Shown here piece by piece: positions 1 through 10,126 of a DNA stretch of 64,000 nucleotides. Under the pieces are notes generated by a model, which saw nothing but the letters and a program-made list of their open reading frames with translations, did not search any database and was not told where the DNA came from. Numbering within the stretch: position 1 is the first letter of the stretch; every line of letters starts with the position of its first letter. The position numbers and the translations under genes were made by a program. The stretch is from Paramacrobiotus metropolitanus (lineage: Eukaryota > Tardigrada > Eutardigrada > Parachela > Macrobiotidae), in contig NW_026570472.1 in the NCBI RefSeq assembly GCF_019649055.1, forward strand, positions 1-64,000. The letters run 5' to 3'.

Positions 1-1505
1 CCTGATGTTCTCTTCAAGCTGCTCGTGAACTTTTCCTTGTTGTTCTTTCTCAGCTATTTCGAGCGCTGTGACCATTGTGTCCAGCCGGAGCGCTTGAGTT
101 CGCCACTTATGACTTTCCGATGTCAATTCCTTGACTTCTTCTGTGAGCTTCTCGTTTTCTTCATTTACTTCTTTGATTCCTGCTTTTAGTCGTTCCCCTT
201 CAGTTGCTCCGAGCTCTGTGAGCTCCTTTGCCACCTGAAGTGCTTCATCAGCTCGTTTCTGATGAGCTTGTGACTCGCTTTTGAGGGTGACAATGTTCTC
301 GTCCCGCAGCTTCAGATCGTTTCTGAGCTTGAGCATATCTGTTGACATCGTTGCCAATCGTTGTGTGGCCTCGGCTAACTTGATCGCATAGTCGTTCCGT
401 TTAGATTCTGCTTCGTTCGCCTTCTTGCGAAGCTCATCACACTGATCCTTCAATTCAGCTATGTGCCGTGATCTCTCAGCTGATTCTTCAGACATGCTCT
501 CATTGAGCTCATCCACGGCGATGAACTTTTCAACTTCTTTATCATCAGCCACCTTCTGGGCTTCTTCGGCGAGCTCCTTTTGGCGTTCATATCTGATCTT
601 CCATTCGGTTGCCGTATTTTCCAGAATGCCCTGTTGTTGCTCCATCTCGTATACGTGAGTTTCGAGTGAGCTTATCCGCTTCTGGTATTCCTGTTTCTTC
701 TGGAGTAACTGGCATTCTTTATCTTCCAGTGACGTTTGTAACTCCTGATCTGCCTCTTCAGGTTTGACGTGGGTCTGTTCGGAGATGGAGATTGGACATT
801 AATGATCTTCCCTGTTTGAGTTCGTTCGATGAGGTGTTCGGGTATATCACTGAACGATGTCATTCCTTCAGCTCGATCAGCTTCCTTCATTGCAGTTCTG
901 AATGACGTATTCAATGTCACCTCATCATCAGTGAGGTACGATTCTTCATTGGTGAACTTCTGATTTCGCATCATCTCATCAAACTGCATTGGACTCTCGA
1001 ACAAATCTTCTATTGTGACGTCATCGTTGAGTGAGATGCCGTCCAGCTTCAGCTCATCAAGCTTCTCATCTTGTGACTGTTCAATGAGGTCTGGTTCGGC
1101 CAGATTGGCATCTTTGACCTGCTCCGACGTGGCAGGGCTGATCTTGACATCCTTTTGTGATGTCGCATCCACCTCCTTAGCTCGTTGTGAGCTCGTTCCT
1201 TCTTTGGTGACCTGCTGGTTCACCTCGCTGCTTCCCGCCGCAGACGCGGGAGATCGTTTCCGGTCGTCGCTGGAGCTCTCCTGACCTGACACTGCTTCGA
1301 GTGCCTTCTGGTAGGTCGCATCCGAGCCTCGAGAGTCCTTCCTCTCAAAGGCTTTAGGTGCCCGGGTCCTCCGATCATGTGCGACGGGACGTGTGTATGG
1401 TTTCAAGTCCTTTTTATACGGATTAGGTGCTCCTTGCTGAGATCCGTGAGAGCCTCGGCTCCCCTGACTGTTGTTAGATGTCGGTTCATCGATCTCCTTT
1501 TCCAT
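1..1505 (-). pseudogene. disordered/coiled-coil protein, copy 1 (partial, frame change)
   Basis: The ATG at 1505 opens a 277-codon frame rich in Ser, Gln, Lys and Asp, with an N-terminal basic patch (NPYKKDLKPYTRPVAHDRR) and no recognised domain. Around positions 757-800 this frame stops making sense. Another minus-strand frame takes over and runs open to the window edge. It encodes a long Glu/Lys/Gln coiled coil (for example LQKKQEYQKRISSLE and ELNESMSEESAER). The gene therefore looks like one protein (disordered head, coiled-coil rod) split by an indel, or two overlapping frames. Copy 2 at 12439-15167 has the same layout, a similar basic N-terminus (NPYERKFNQGYARRD) and also broken frames. 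The function is unknown. Candidates are a Gag-like protein of a retroelement whose remainder lies outside the window, or a structural coiled-coil protein. Nothing here proves either. Confidence 0.5.
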
Positions 1506-1539
1506 CTTTAATCGGATAACTCAGACGCACCTGTCGATT

Positions 1540-2110
1540 TATCTCACACACACGTTATAGTATGATCGTTATGATCCCTATAGTTCACTTTATCAGCTCA
1601 GGAGACGAGCTCGGTTCGTTTTAGAGGATCACTTTTTCAATAAAAAGTTCAATAAGCTCGCTTCGGAGTCGCTGGTGATCAGCTACGGATGTCAACTGAG
1701 CTGCTAAAAGTTCGTTTCGAGTTCGTTTTCAGATCAGCTGATCGATCTCAGCTCAGCTCAGATCACCTGTTACTCAGCTCGTTTCAATTAGAATCAGCTC
1801 GTTTTATCTCAGAATAGATCAATTTCGATGGAAAAGTTCATATATCAGATCAAATTAGATCATCTCAACTCATCTGTGGAGGTCATTATCAGCTCAGCTC
1901 AAGGTCAGAGATCGATCTCAGGTTCGATTGGTCAACTTTTTCCTCAACTTATTTTTGTCAAAAACAGCTCCTACTAGCTCATATCAGATCAATTATGCTG
2001 AGAAAAGATCAATTATGATGCTTATTAGCTCATTGCAGATCGTTTAGCCCAGTTTTACCGGTAAAATTTCGACCAATCACAGCTCATATAATTGACCAAT
2101 CCCGTGAACC
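1540..2110. other. AGCTC/GATCA word-biased noncoding upstream region
   Basis: This non-coding stretch lies 5' of the copy 1 coiled-coil gene. It is packed with short words such as CAGCTC, GAGCTC, TCAGCTCA and GATCA at irregular spacing, far above what base composition would give. The same words are frequent inside the adjacent coding sequence (1-1505). No fixed repeat unit is visible, so this is word bias and not a tandem array. It may be an LTR or promoter of the element carrying the gene. Confidence 0.5.
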
Positions 2111-3650
2111 CACTAAGTTTTTCTGACCTACGTGACGTCACAGATCGACGGCCAGACTTGCGCCGGTGCAAAAGTTCCGCCTACGTCTGTCTCAGCTCAG
2201 TGTCGACCAATGAAAATTGCGCTTTCTGCGCTGTAATCCGATAATTAATTTGGTTTTTTACCTGGTTACCGATCCGATTTCCGCCAAAATGATCCAGATG
2301 ATCGCGTTTTCTTCTCCACGATCCGATCCCGCGCAGCCGTATTCCGCACGGTTTTGGCGCCTTCCTTTTCCGACCTCGTCTGCCTTCTGCTGGGCTTGTC
2401 AGGCCTACCAGCAGGTCGCTCTACAGCCAATTTGGTGGAGCGCGTAAAACTGAACTCTTTGGCACCTCCTTCGGTGCTGCCAACTTTCGTGGCTTCTCGG
2501 CGCCTGTGCCCAGCAGCCTCGTCCTCTACAGAGGATCTCGCTGCCTAGCAGTGGTAACAGCACAAGTTCTCCACAGGAGAGACCTGCACCGCGGCCAGCT
2601 GCCGTCTGACTTGAAAACACGAGACAAGATCTCCACAGGAGATACTTGACTCAGTGTGCCACTCCCGCTGGCAATCCGTTGAAATGCGCCTTGCTTCCGG
2701 CTGAGAAAACCAGTGCCTTACTGGTACAGTCGATCAATGTCGATCGATCCAGATTCCACGTGGCCGTTCGCCAAACAGATCAATATGGCCGTTCGCCAAT
2801 CGGATAAAACTCGAGCACCGCAGATTACGGGCTCTGCCATATAACGTGGTACTCCAGAATGGGTCAGGACAGTGATCCCCACTGACAGGATCCCTGCGTA
2901 GCGTAGTATGCTATGAAATCTGGATAAATGCTCAACGCACGGCATCCACTAGCATAGATACACTTTTATTGAGTGTAAAATCAGCTCATCAACATGACTG
3001 AACACTGGCAAATCTGCCAAGCGAAGAGCTAAATCAACGCTCTTCGCAGCGCATAGACGCGCCCACAAGCACAAACCTACAGCCAATCAGAGGAGACACA
3101 ACGCACTGACGTCATCCGCTTAACGCCACACAGGCGTGAGGGTGGACGTGAGTACAGCCATGGCTCACAGTGGTTTCGTTAGCTTGCAGTGTATCCGAAA
3201 GTTAAGTTTATGTATGGTTTTGAGGAAATATAAAAAACAAGCTTACAGTGCAACGAAGACATCCGGGTTTTTGCAAAGGCGGTGATAAGGCTCAAACCTG
3301 CTCTTTGAGTGAGCAATGCAGCGCCTCATGACAATTCTGCCATGTTGGACTCATGTTGGAAATTGCATAACATTTGTCAGCTGTGGGTACAGACATTCAT
3401 ATTGTATGTTTTTAACAGCAGAGGAATTGTGTAAGTGATTCTAGAGAAGTCAGAATAAACGATTTCTAATTTCCGAGATGCCGAACCTCAGCGAACTTAA
3501 TTAATAAACCACTCCATCGCCAGGTTTATAAATAATAAAACCGCTTCGTCGCAAAATTAACTCAAGCTTACTACTCACTTTAATTTGTATGGCATGGAAG
3601 CTAAAGTAATGTTGTTATAGTGTGAATCTAATAAACTGTTTTCGTTGTTC
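2110..3650. other. intergenic, no supported gene
   Basis: No convincing coding exon was found. The short open frames here lack conserved motifs or splice support. A CRE-like palindrome TGACGTCA lies near 3110. The first exons of the integrase gene that starts at 3653 probably lie in this interval, because the recognised exon begins inside its zinc-binding domain. Confidence 0.4.
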
Positions 3651-3652
3651 AG

Positions 3653-4488
3653 AAAGCTCGGTCATGCCAGAAGGGATGCATTGCAGCAAACGATTGCCAG
3701 GGATTTTTTTTGGGACGGTATGCGAAGCACGGTGCAGGAAGTGGTAAGAAAATGTCGATTGCGCTGAAAATTGGTACGAACGTTTACTTTGGCTGCATCG
3801 GTTTAAGAAATGTTGGATATACGGTTTAAGAAATATTGGATATACATATACGGTTTTAAAAATTATAAATGAAGTTGCGCTGTAGTACAAAATTTTTGAC
3901 ATTGAGCAATTGGTTACCAACGTATCATTTGACCCTGCACTGGAATATTGTGTATTAACTGGATCCACTTGAACGTTGCAGATTGATGGCTGTGATGTCT
4001 GCAAGTCTCAGGGTAAAGGCCTGGAGGCAGTCAAAGGAGCCGTTAGCTTCAGTGAGCGTTCCTTCAAAAGTATGGGCCCTACTGGGATACGACTTGATAA
4101 GCCTGAAGAAAACATCACGCGGCCACAAATACCTGCTGACGATAATCGACTACTTTTCCAAATTTCGGGTAGCTTATCCGATCAAGAATAAAGAAGCTGA
4201 TACGATCGTGAAAAAGCTTAACCGCACGTTTTCCCTCTTTGGAACTCCTGAAGCAATCATTTCGGGTAAAGGTAAAGAAATTCATAACCTTTCTTTCCCC
4301 TACCATGATTAATCACCAGAATCTACAGAAGTTGTATTGTATTAAAAAAATTTGCTGCTAGGAACCGAATTCAAAAATGTAAAGAATGATCAAATGGAGC
4401 GCCTTCTTGGAGTGGAACACCCTTTCGCCCAGCCGCGGCATCCGCGCACATGCGGTCAGGTTGAAAACCTAAATAACCAAATTAAGTT
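3653..4488 (+). pseudogene. integrase HHCC and catalytic core exons, damaged
   Basis: Exon 3653-3743 gives the KLGHARRDALQQT and DFFWDGM segments of an H2C2 integrase zinc domain. It splices in phase 0 to 3982, which supplies GCDVCKSQ (the CxxC pair). The core follows in a different frame: WALLGYDL (Asp at 4091-4093), HKYLLTIIDYFSKF and FGTPEAIIS. Exon 4362-4488 supplies GTEFKN and the GQVEN box (Glu at 4463-4465). Two lesions are visible. One is a 1-nt frame change near 4034-4047, between the zinc domain and the core; the exon is 290 nt, one base too long for its flanking phases. The other is Gly (GGT, 4265-4267) where the second catalytic Asp of the SD-x-G-x-EF motif is expected. Strand transfer should therefore be impossible for this copy. 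Confidence 0.7.
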
Positions 4489-7400
4489 GTAAGTTGACTT
4501 GTCACCTTACGCAAGTAAATACGATGCGCGACGATAGTTGAAATTTTCATATTGTTAGCTACCGAGCTGTCACTGTTTTGATCAACATAAGTAGACAAAC
4601 GGCATTAGAACAAGCTTTTCATGTGTCAAACATATAGTTTTCGTTAACAGCATTTGATGCCTGCAGGGATCTGAATCGAAAGGTCATGGAGCATGGAGGT
4701 GAATGGAGCGATCACGTTAACTCTGTTATCTGGGGTCAGAACAACAAAGTACATAGCGTGACCAAAGAAATTCCATTTGAAATAATGTTCCATAGAAAAT
4801 CTACAATCCGTGATTTTCCATCAGTTAATCATGAGGATTTAACAGCTTTACAAGACCGATCTGCTACGCCTGAATCACTTGGGTCAGACAGCGCTCCGCT
4901 GCAAAAGGCTGAACATCTTGGTAACGTTGATGGACAGGCGGATAGTGAAAACGTGCAAGTGGAAGAAAGCGAAGAGAATCCGTGGTTCGAACAAATTTCT
5001 CATAATATAGCTGCGGGGAAGCGGAAACAAGATAAGGCTTACCAGAAGTCCCAGAAAAACAAGTTAGACCTTCATCCGGGAATGTTAGTCCTACATAAGA
5101 ACGTTAAAAACGTTCGCGGGAAGCTCGCAGGCAAGGACGTGACAATCCCCAAATATGTTGGACCGTTCGTAGTCGTCAAAATATTGAACAGAGGTCACAA
5201 AGCTGTGATTGAGTCAACAGCGGATAAAACAACGGAAACAGTGAATGTAAAAGATTTGAAAGCAGACAAGTCTGAGAAGAAGCGAAAGGCTTGCGAGCAA
5301 GTTGCTGATAGCAGGGCACAGAAAGGTGAGAATGACCAGCTTACTTCGTTTTTGTTTAACCCTAGGCGTGAACCTACCGCTTAAAATGCAGTTGGTCTTA
5401 TTCTGTCAACACAAAGCTAACACAAAGCTAACACACTTTTTTATAAGTCGGATGTTATCAATAGGTACGTCACGGCCATCACCTGAAAATTCGAAGAAGC
5501 AGCAGAATGCAGGCCAAGCAAACCAAGAGACTGTGCACTCCAACCAAATTCCAAGGTCGCTGACTGAAGGTCTGCAAATACTGGCGATTGTCTTTTCTCC
5601 TCAGGCGGTTCAAGCACTTTCAGGAAAGACCGAGCAGGAGCTTGGTCCAGAAATGTTCCGCGGATGCTTGACAAAAGAAGATTTGCAAGAAGACATCGGA
5701 AAGGTCAGTTACCAGCAGTTCGAACGCATTCCAGCGTCCCTGTTGCGGTGCATCCACTACGATGCTTGGGATCACATTCACAAGACACTGGAAAAGCGTA
5801 AACCGAGCAAGAAAGAACTGGAAGCAGGTGAGAAAGTTGCAATAAGTACAGCATTCAACAGTCATAAGCGCATTAGGGAAAGCGCATGCGAAATATATAG
5901 CGAGGATAGAACTCGTGTTCCTCGGTACCTATCTGCCGTAGTGTCTTGCCGCTTCGTATACTTTGACAAATTTTATATATAATATGGGGTCCCACCACAT
6001 TACAGTTACATTTCTGGGAATCCCGCTCGTTAAAACGGCTGCGAAACTACAAGTACAATTTAAGACTAACCATAAGTGAACTGTACGACTAACGGGTAAG
6101 TCAAAGTATCCGATTCGTACAAGTCCACTGCACCGCATGCGTACAGAATGAGCCTTGTTAACTAGCGGGGAGCCCAGATATGTAACAATACTGTGATGGG
6201 AACCACAAGTAAACTGTACTTTTCCGCAAGAACAAATTTAAAAACCACGCCCACTAGAAAGTCACAAAATCAGTACGTTAATCCACCAAAAGCAGCTAGA
6301 AGAAACCAGCTAGTTTTCTTAGGTTTTCTTTTAAGTATTCAAGAAACCAGTTTGATTGCTGCGTATTTTGCTCTACAACATAATACAGATTGCGCTACCT
6401 CTGTCGAGAATAGCCAGAAAGCGAAAACTTATTGCTTCAATGATAAAATGTCTTAACAGCTGCAGAAAAGGTTTGCTTGCTTACAGCTTCAGAAGTGCAT
6501 TTCCAAATATCTTGGTTGAAAGACGGCAGAAGTCACCTCACATTTAGCGACTTGCTGACAATACGGGAAAAAGGAGGGTGGATTATGGGTGACGTCATCA
6601 GTGCCGCTCAGCGGGTGTTGAAAAAGCAGTTTCCTGAAATAAATGGATTGGAACCAACGTACGAGCACACGTTGCGGGGTACGGATAGTCTGTATACACG
6701 CACCCAGGTGGTTCGTGACAAGTGTCACGAACTAAATCAGCAAAATCGTGATGGGACAAAACGCAAGCTGCAAATCCTTCACATAAACGAAAATCATTGG
6801 GTGCTTGCACGGAACGACCATTCGGGTGACATCAACTGCGTCATCGTCAACGATAGTCTTCCATCGCTGGGATGCGGTGAAGTAGTGAAACAGCAAATCG
6901 CTTCAGTATTTCGATTTTCCGAAGACACTTTCGAAATTGTAATTCCAAAGATGCCGACACAGCCTAACGGCACTGACTGTGGATTGTATTCCGAGGCTAA
7001 CCTAGTGGAGAGATGTTTTGGTGTTGATTCAGCCACGAGAGAGTACAGTAATGAGGTAACTTTATAGCTCACTGTATACATATCGTTTTGTGCTTCGAAA
7101 ATGAAACTCGATTCTGACTGCTTTGACACAGGACATGCGTCCGCATTTCTTGCGCTGCCTAGAGGAGCAACAGTTTACGCCTTTTCCTAGCACTCCAGTA
7201 AAGCCAAAGCGGGGTGCGGTTACTGAAGAGGTCCCGATTATGTGCAAATGCCGAATGCCAAAAATGTACAGCATCGAATGGACCGTCAAATGTGCAAAGT
7301 GCTCCAAACAATATCATCAAGCGTGCGTTTCTAAATCCAAGGAAACGGATAAGCTGATTCGTAACAAAAGCTGGAAATGCTCAAGTTGTGCTAATGAAAG

Positions 7401-9878
7401 TAAGTCTGATAGGCAGAATAGCTCTAGTTTGATTCCCTCGTGCCTGCGTTGTTCATTTACAACCGGACTTCCAAATAGCGGGAACGCATACCCACCGTAA
7501 ACATACTTCCATTTATCGCATGCACTTTCACCTGTGTAATAATTACGCTGCAGAAAGGTCAAGTGAACTGCGTAATTACAACAAACATGCACTTGTAGAG
7601 CTCAGCAACCCAAGCGTTACAACAGCTAATCAGTTGCTGTTACCGCAATCGGATCAAGGTTTTAGTGGATCTAAGCAGCCCAGCCCAGTCGCATTACGGA
7701 ACCACGCAGGATCGTTTGACAGACCTAAAGCAGCTTTAGCGTTGCCAAGTTTAAACGACAAAGTGTCGCTCGGACAATGCAGTCGCCTGTTGTCAGGACT
7801 GGACGTTCTCAAAGAAATGTTCACCGAGCAATCTATAAACGCGCTGGAACTCGATTTATTGTGTGACAAACTCACCATTGCCGATCTTGTGGGATTTCGT
7901 GGAGTATTGCGATCCGACGGCGTTTTGAACACTCTATCTTTGCTGCGGCCGAAGGAAAAGAAACAGCTAATGTTCTCCAGGCTTGGAAATCTGGAAGCAT
8001 CGGTAATGCACTTCATTCACCCCGAAGCTTGGTGTGTGTTAAAACAAAGACTGACCGTGAAAGCAACACTGTCAAAACTCGAGCACGATAAACGTAAGTT
8101 GTTCCTATAAGATAAAGCTATCGACTCCGCATTTTTCCTTACCGTATTTTTTTGTGAACAGAACTCAAAATAAAATTGACAACTACGTGTACAAATGATA
8201 CCTACAAGGACTTAACGGCAGTTTTTCTTAAGGAACTGAAATGGATAGAAAGATAGTGTGGACCGAAGTGCATGAAAGACTGATGCTGACGTACGAAGAT
8301 TGGCTTGGATTACGTGAGGAAAGCGGGCTCGTTTCAAGTAATGTGATGAGAGCCGTTCAATGGCTGCTGAATAAGCAGTTTCCATCGGCTTTAATGCTCC
8401 CAGTTACTGTTGATTTCCGAAAGCCAGAAGGCGCCGGTAACAGCTATAATATTGACTCCATTGTCGAGCTGCGGAGGCGAGATTGCGAAATTGGCCCTGG
8501 GAACGAAGTTCGAAAGACGCAGCTTCTGCAACTTTCGGACAGCAGATGGATCCTTGTATCAAATGATCATGGAGACTCTTCAGAAATTGTGGACGTCTAC
8601 GACTTTTTAACGCCTTATAGGGACATTTTTGTGGAGTCGCAGATAGCTTCGCTCTTTCGGTTTGTTCGAACCGACGTTATGCGGTTGCGCTGGAAAGACG
8701 TGCACCCTGACGATGAACTGCACAATTCAGGAATTTATGCAATCGCTTGCCTCACGGATATATTCTACGGATTCGACCCCTGTGAAAATGAGTACAATAA
8801 ACAGGTACCTTTACGCATCGCTTTCTGTTTACCGTTTGTCGCCGCTTTGTTACTGTCCCGTCACTTTTCCGTTGGCACTTCGTCGTCGCGCAGATAATTA
8901 GAATGAACGTCGAACTTGTCATAAACATTAACTTCTAGCGAAGTTCGTGATGAGTTCAAGAAAATACTTCGTGCTTGCGCTTTGAGTTTTAGAAACAAAA
9001 AAGCACTACGGTTTTTCGCAAGTATTGTTTGAAGAAAATAAAGGTTAAACTTTCTAAAAATAAAGTTGCATGAAAATAAAGGTCACAGTTTCTGGCAGCT
9101 TTGCGCTAACTCTGAAAAAATCACCCTGCAGAAAAAATCCTACGTTAACATTTGCGTAAAAACATTGCGAAAACAACTTCTTTGATTTATTGAGCGCGAA
9201 TCAATAACCAAATAGTTTTTATTCTGGCTGCAAGCGCTTACTGACCCGGTTAGCAGCAGTGACTTTTGTTTTGCTTGTTCCATCTGATTACTAGCTTAGC
9301 TGCACAACCCGATGAAGAGTGCAAAATGATGATAAAGCATTTGTTTAGGGGATGAGAAATCATTCAGTAACGTGTCTGGATAGCAAGAAACTGGCTCTTT
9401 TCCCAAGCGAAACCAGAAGAAGCAGCAGCAAATGCGGCATTACCAACGAAGTTACCTTACGATTGATATGCCGTTGCAGAATGCCTTTGTTATATGACGC
9501 AGAGCTTACCTGGACATGCGTGAAATGCAAGAAAGTTTTCCATCGTTCCTGTGTCACTAAAGCTGAGGCCAAGGACCCCAGCAAAATTAAAGTACACAAC
9601 TGGAAGTGCAACGAATGCAAGAGTAAGAGAAATATTTGTTGACTAATTCTGTAAACTGCGTGAATAATAAGATTAAACTCCAAACACCTAAATTTTTAAA
9701 GCGTAAAGACGTCCAAAGTGATAACGAACACAATTTTTTAAATGGATACATCCTTGCAGGGAAATCGGATCCAGAGGAGAAAGTGGCGCTCGGGCTAGAC
9801 GTAATTACAGCAAGCCAGGGAGACAGCATTGCCAGAGTCATGACTAGACGCCGACGCCAAAATTCACAAGACGAGTAG
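3653..9878 (+). CDS. integrase-Ulp1-PHD fusion gene (GINGER-like element), whole locus
   Basis: Multi-exon locus. Exons read by splice sites and phase: 3653-3743, 3982-4271, 4362-4488, 4667-5325, 5465-5827, then an unresolved stretch, about 6490-7055, 7132-7399, 7554-8093, about 8162-8240 (uncertain), about 8241-8804, 9349-9622 and 9760-9878 (stop). The product order is HHCC zinc domain, integrase core, GPY/F-type C-terminal domain, helical domain, Ulp1-like protease, PHD finger, then a second helical domain, protease-like domain and PHD finger, ending in an Arg-rich tail (RRRRQNSQDE). Known from the literature (from memory): GINGER DNA transposons carry gypsy-like integrases, GPY/F domains and extra protease or PHD domains. 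No reverse transcriptase is visible. Terminal inverted repeats were not found. The 5' exons are missing from the model. The integrase is damaged while the later exons are largely open, so this may be a decaying or partly domesticated element. Confidence 0.65.
4667..5325 (+). CDS. integrase C-terminal part with GPY/F-like domain
   Basis: Exon 4667-5325 joins 4488 in frame (TT|G) to give LDLNRKVMEHGGEW, then SVIWGQNNKVHSVTKEIPFE, the conserved post-core region of gypsy-type integrases (N..vH..T...PFe.mF.R). An acidic linker of about 60 residues follows. After it comes the segment PGMLVLHKN through KYVGPFVVVKIL, which matches the GPY/F fold of chromovirus and GINGER integrases, and a Lys-rich tail. 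The donor at 5326 (AAAG|GTGAG) joins 5465 in phase 1. The frame is fully open, in contrast to the damaged core upstream. Confidence 0.7.
5465..5827 (+). CDS. helical accessory domain, module 1
   Basis: The exon is bounded by AG|GTACGT and GCAG|GTGAGA, and phase 1 is conserved on both sides. After a Ser/Gln-rich start it encodes a predicted helical domain with FSPQAVQALSGKTEQEL, LTKEDLQEDIGKV and the end motif CIHYDAWDHIHKTLEKRK. The same domain recurs in exon 7554-8093 (FTEQSINALEL ... FIHPEAWCVLKQRL), so it belongs to a duplicated module. I do not recognise the family. Its place directly before a protease in both copies suggests a linker, an oligomerisation domain or a substrate-recruiting domain, which is inference. 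Confidence 0.55.
5828..6489 (+). other. unresolved intron/exon stretch between module 1 exons
   Basis: The segment 6415-6490 encodes KTYCFNDKMS followed by a stop. This resembles TTTCTNDTYKDLTA, the short region preceding the second protease copy (8160-8240). In both copies this short segment is in a different frame from the protease exon that follows. Either a small intron that I cannot place lies here, or both copies carry breaks. No other coding signal was found in 5828-6400. Confidence 0.3.
6490..7055 (+). CDS. Ulp1/C48-like cysteine protease domain, copy 1 (catalytic residues present)
   Basis: The open exon runs to the donor at 7056 (AATGAG|GTAACT, phase 0). The order of motifs matches Ulp1/SENP-type peptidases: a helical N-terminal part (LTFSDLLTIRE), then LHINENHWVLARNDH with His (CAT 6795-6797), IVNDSL with Asp (GAT 6852-6854), and TQPNGTDCGLY with Gln (6960-6962) and Cys (TGT 6978-6980). 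The His-Asp-Gln-Cys set is complete. Known for the family: cleavage of ubiquitin-like modifiers or polyproteins. Inference: it could process the fused transposase or strip SUMO from target chromatin. The true exon start is uncertain; acceptors near 6485 and 6492 are both possible. Confidence 0.7.
7132..7399 (+). CDS. PHD finger, copy 1
   Basis: The acceptor is GACACAG|GAC (phase 0) and the donor is GAAA|GTAAGT (phase 1). After a Pro-rich linker the exon encodes a C4HC3 pattern: MCKCRMPKMYS, VKCAKCSKQYHQAC and SWKCSSC. The spacing is CxC, CxxC, HxxC, CxxC. PHD fingers read histone H3 tails in most characterised proteins. In an integrase fusion this could direct target choice to chromatin, which is inference. 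The equivalent exon of the second module is 9349-9622, with the same entry and exit phases. Confidence 0.75.
7554..8093 (+). CDS. linker plus helical accessory domain, module 2
   Basis: The acceptor GCTGCAG|AAAGG joins 7399 in phase 1, and the donor AAAC|GTAAGT leaves in phase 1. The first part is a Ser/Asn/Pro-rich linker. The second (from SLGQCSRLLSGLD) aligns with exon 5465-5827 and ends in the same pattern (FIHPEAWCVLKQRL against CIHYDAWDHIHKTL). This is the start of the duplicated module. The frame is open throughout its 180 codons, which is unusual for a neutral transposon remnant. Confidence 0.6.
8241..8804 (+). CDS. Ulp1-like domain, copy 2 (catalytic His and Cys lost)
   Basis: The exon ends at ACAG|GTACCT in phase 0, exactly as in copy 1. 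It aligns with copy 1 along its length: LMLTYEDWLGLREESG with LTFSDLLTIREKGG, RAVQWLLNKQFP with SAAQRVLKKQFP, and SQIASLFRF with QQIASVFRF. The catalytic His position is Arg (AGA 8544-8546, in LSDSRWILVSNDH). The Cys position is Ser (TCA 8727-8729, in HNSGIY), and the Gln is gone. The Asp (8601-8603) is kept. The frame has no internal stop, so this reads as a pseudoenzyme-type domain more than as random decay. A frame change lies just upstream near 8229-8241. Confidence 0.65.
9349..9622 (+). CDS. PHD finger, copy 2
   Basis: The acceptor is TTTAG|GGG (phase 0) and the donor is AAGA|GTAAGA (phase 1), the same phases as the first PHD exon. It encodes ICRCRMPLLYD, TCVKCKKVFHRSC and NWKCNECK, a complete C4HC3 set. 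The strict retention of all eight zinc ligands next to a protease copy that lost its active site suggests that chromatin reading, and not proteolysis, is what this module may still do. A 544-bp intron (8805-9348) precedes it. Confidence 0.7.
9760..9878 (+). CDS. terminal exon, basic tail
   Basis: The acceptor CTTGCAG|GG joins 9622 in phase 1. The exon encodes SDPEEKVALGLD and ends VMTRRRRQNSQDE before TAG. The RRRR run is a plausible nuclear localisation signal. No module-1 equivalent of this exon is seen, because module 1 continues into module 2 instead. Confidence 0.55.
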
Positions 9879-10126
9879 ATCATTGTTCCGCTTGCACGAT
9901 TTATATTGCATTAATTTTATGCCAGTAAAGTTTGTCTAGCGATAATTCTCTAAATATTTTTCCGATAACCGAAAAAGTGTAAAACGTCAAAGATTTTGAA
10001 CACCTTTTCTTTCTTTACTACTAGTTCTCGAAAGCATTAAACCTAAAACTAAGCAAACTCAACTTCAGCTTTGAATACTGCAAAAAATATGAGATCAGAA
10101 AAACTGATAATTGGTGCCACCTCACA

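Noticed and set aside
3615-4004. Minus-strand 129-codon frame
   Set aside because: It lies opposite the integrase zinc-domain exons, which have motif and splice support on the plus strand.
3653-5325. LTR retrotransposon (gypsy) as the source of the integrase
   Set aside because: No reverse transcriptase or RNase H is visible upstream. Introns split the integrase, and protease/PHD modules follow it, which fits GINGER-type DNA elements better. Upstream exons could still change this view.
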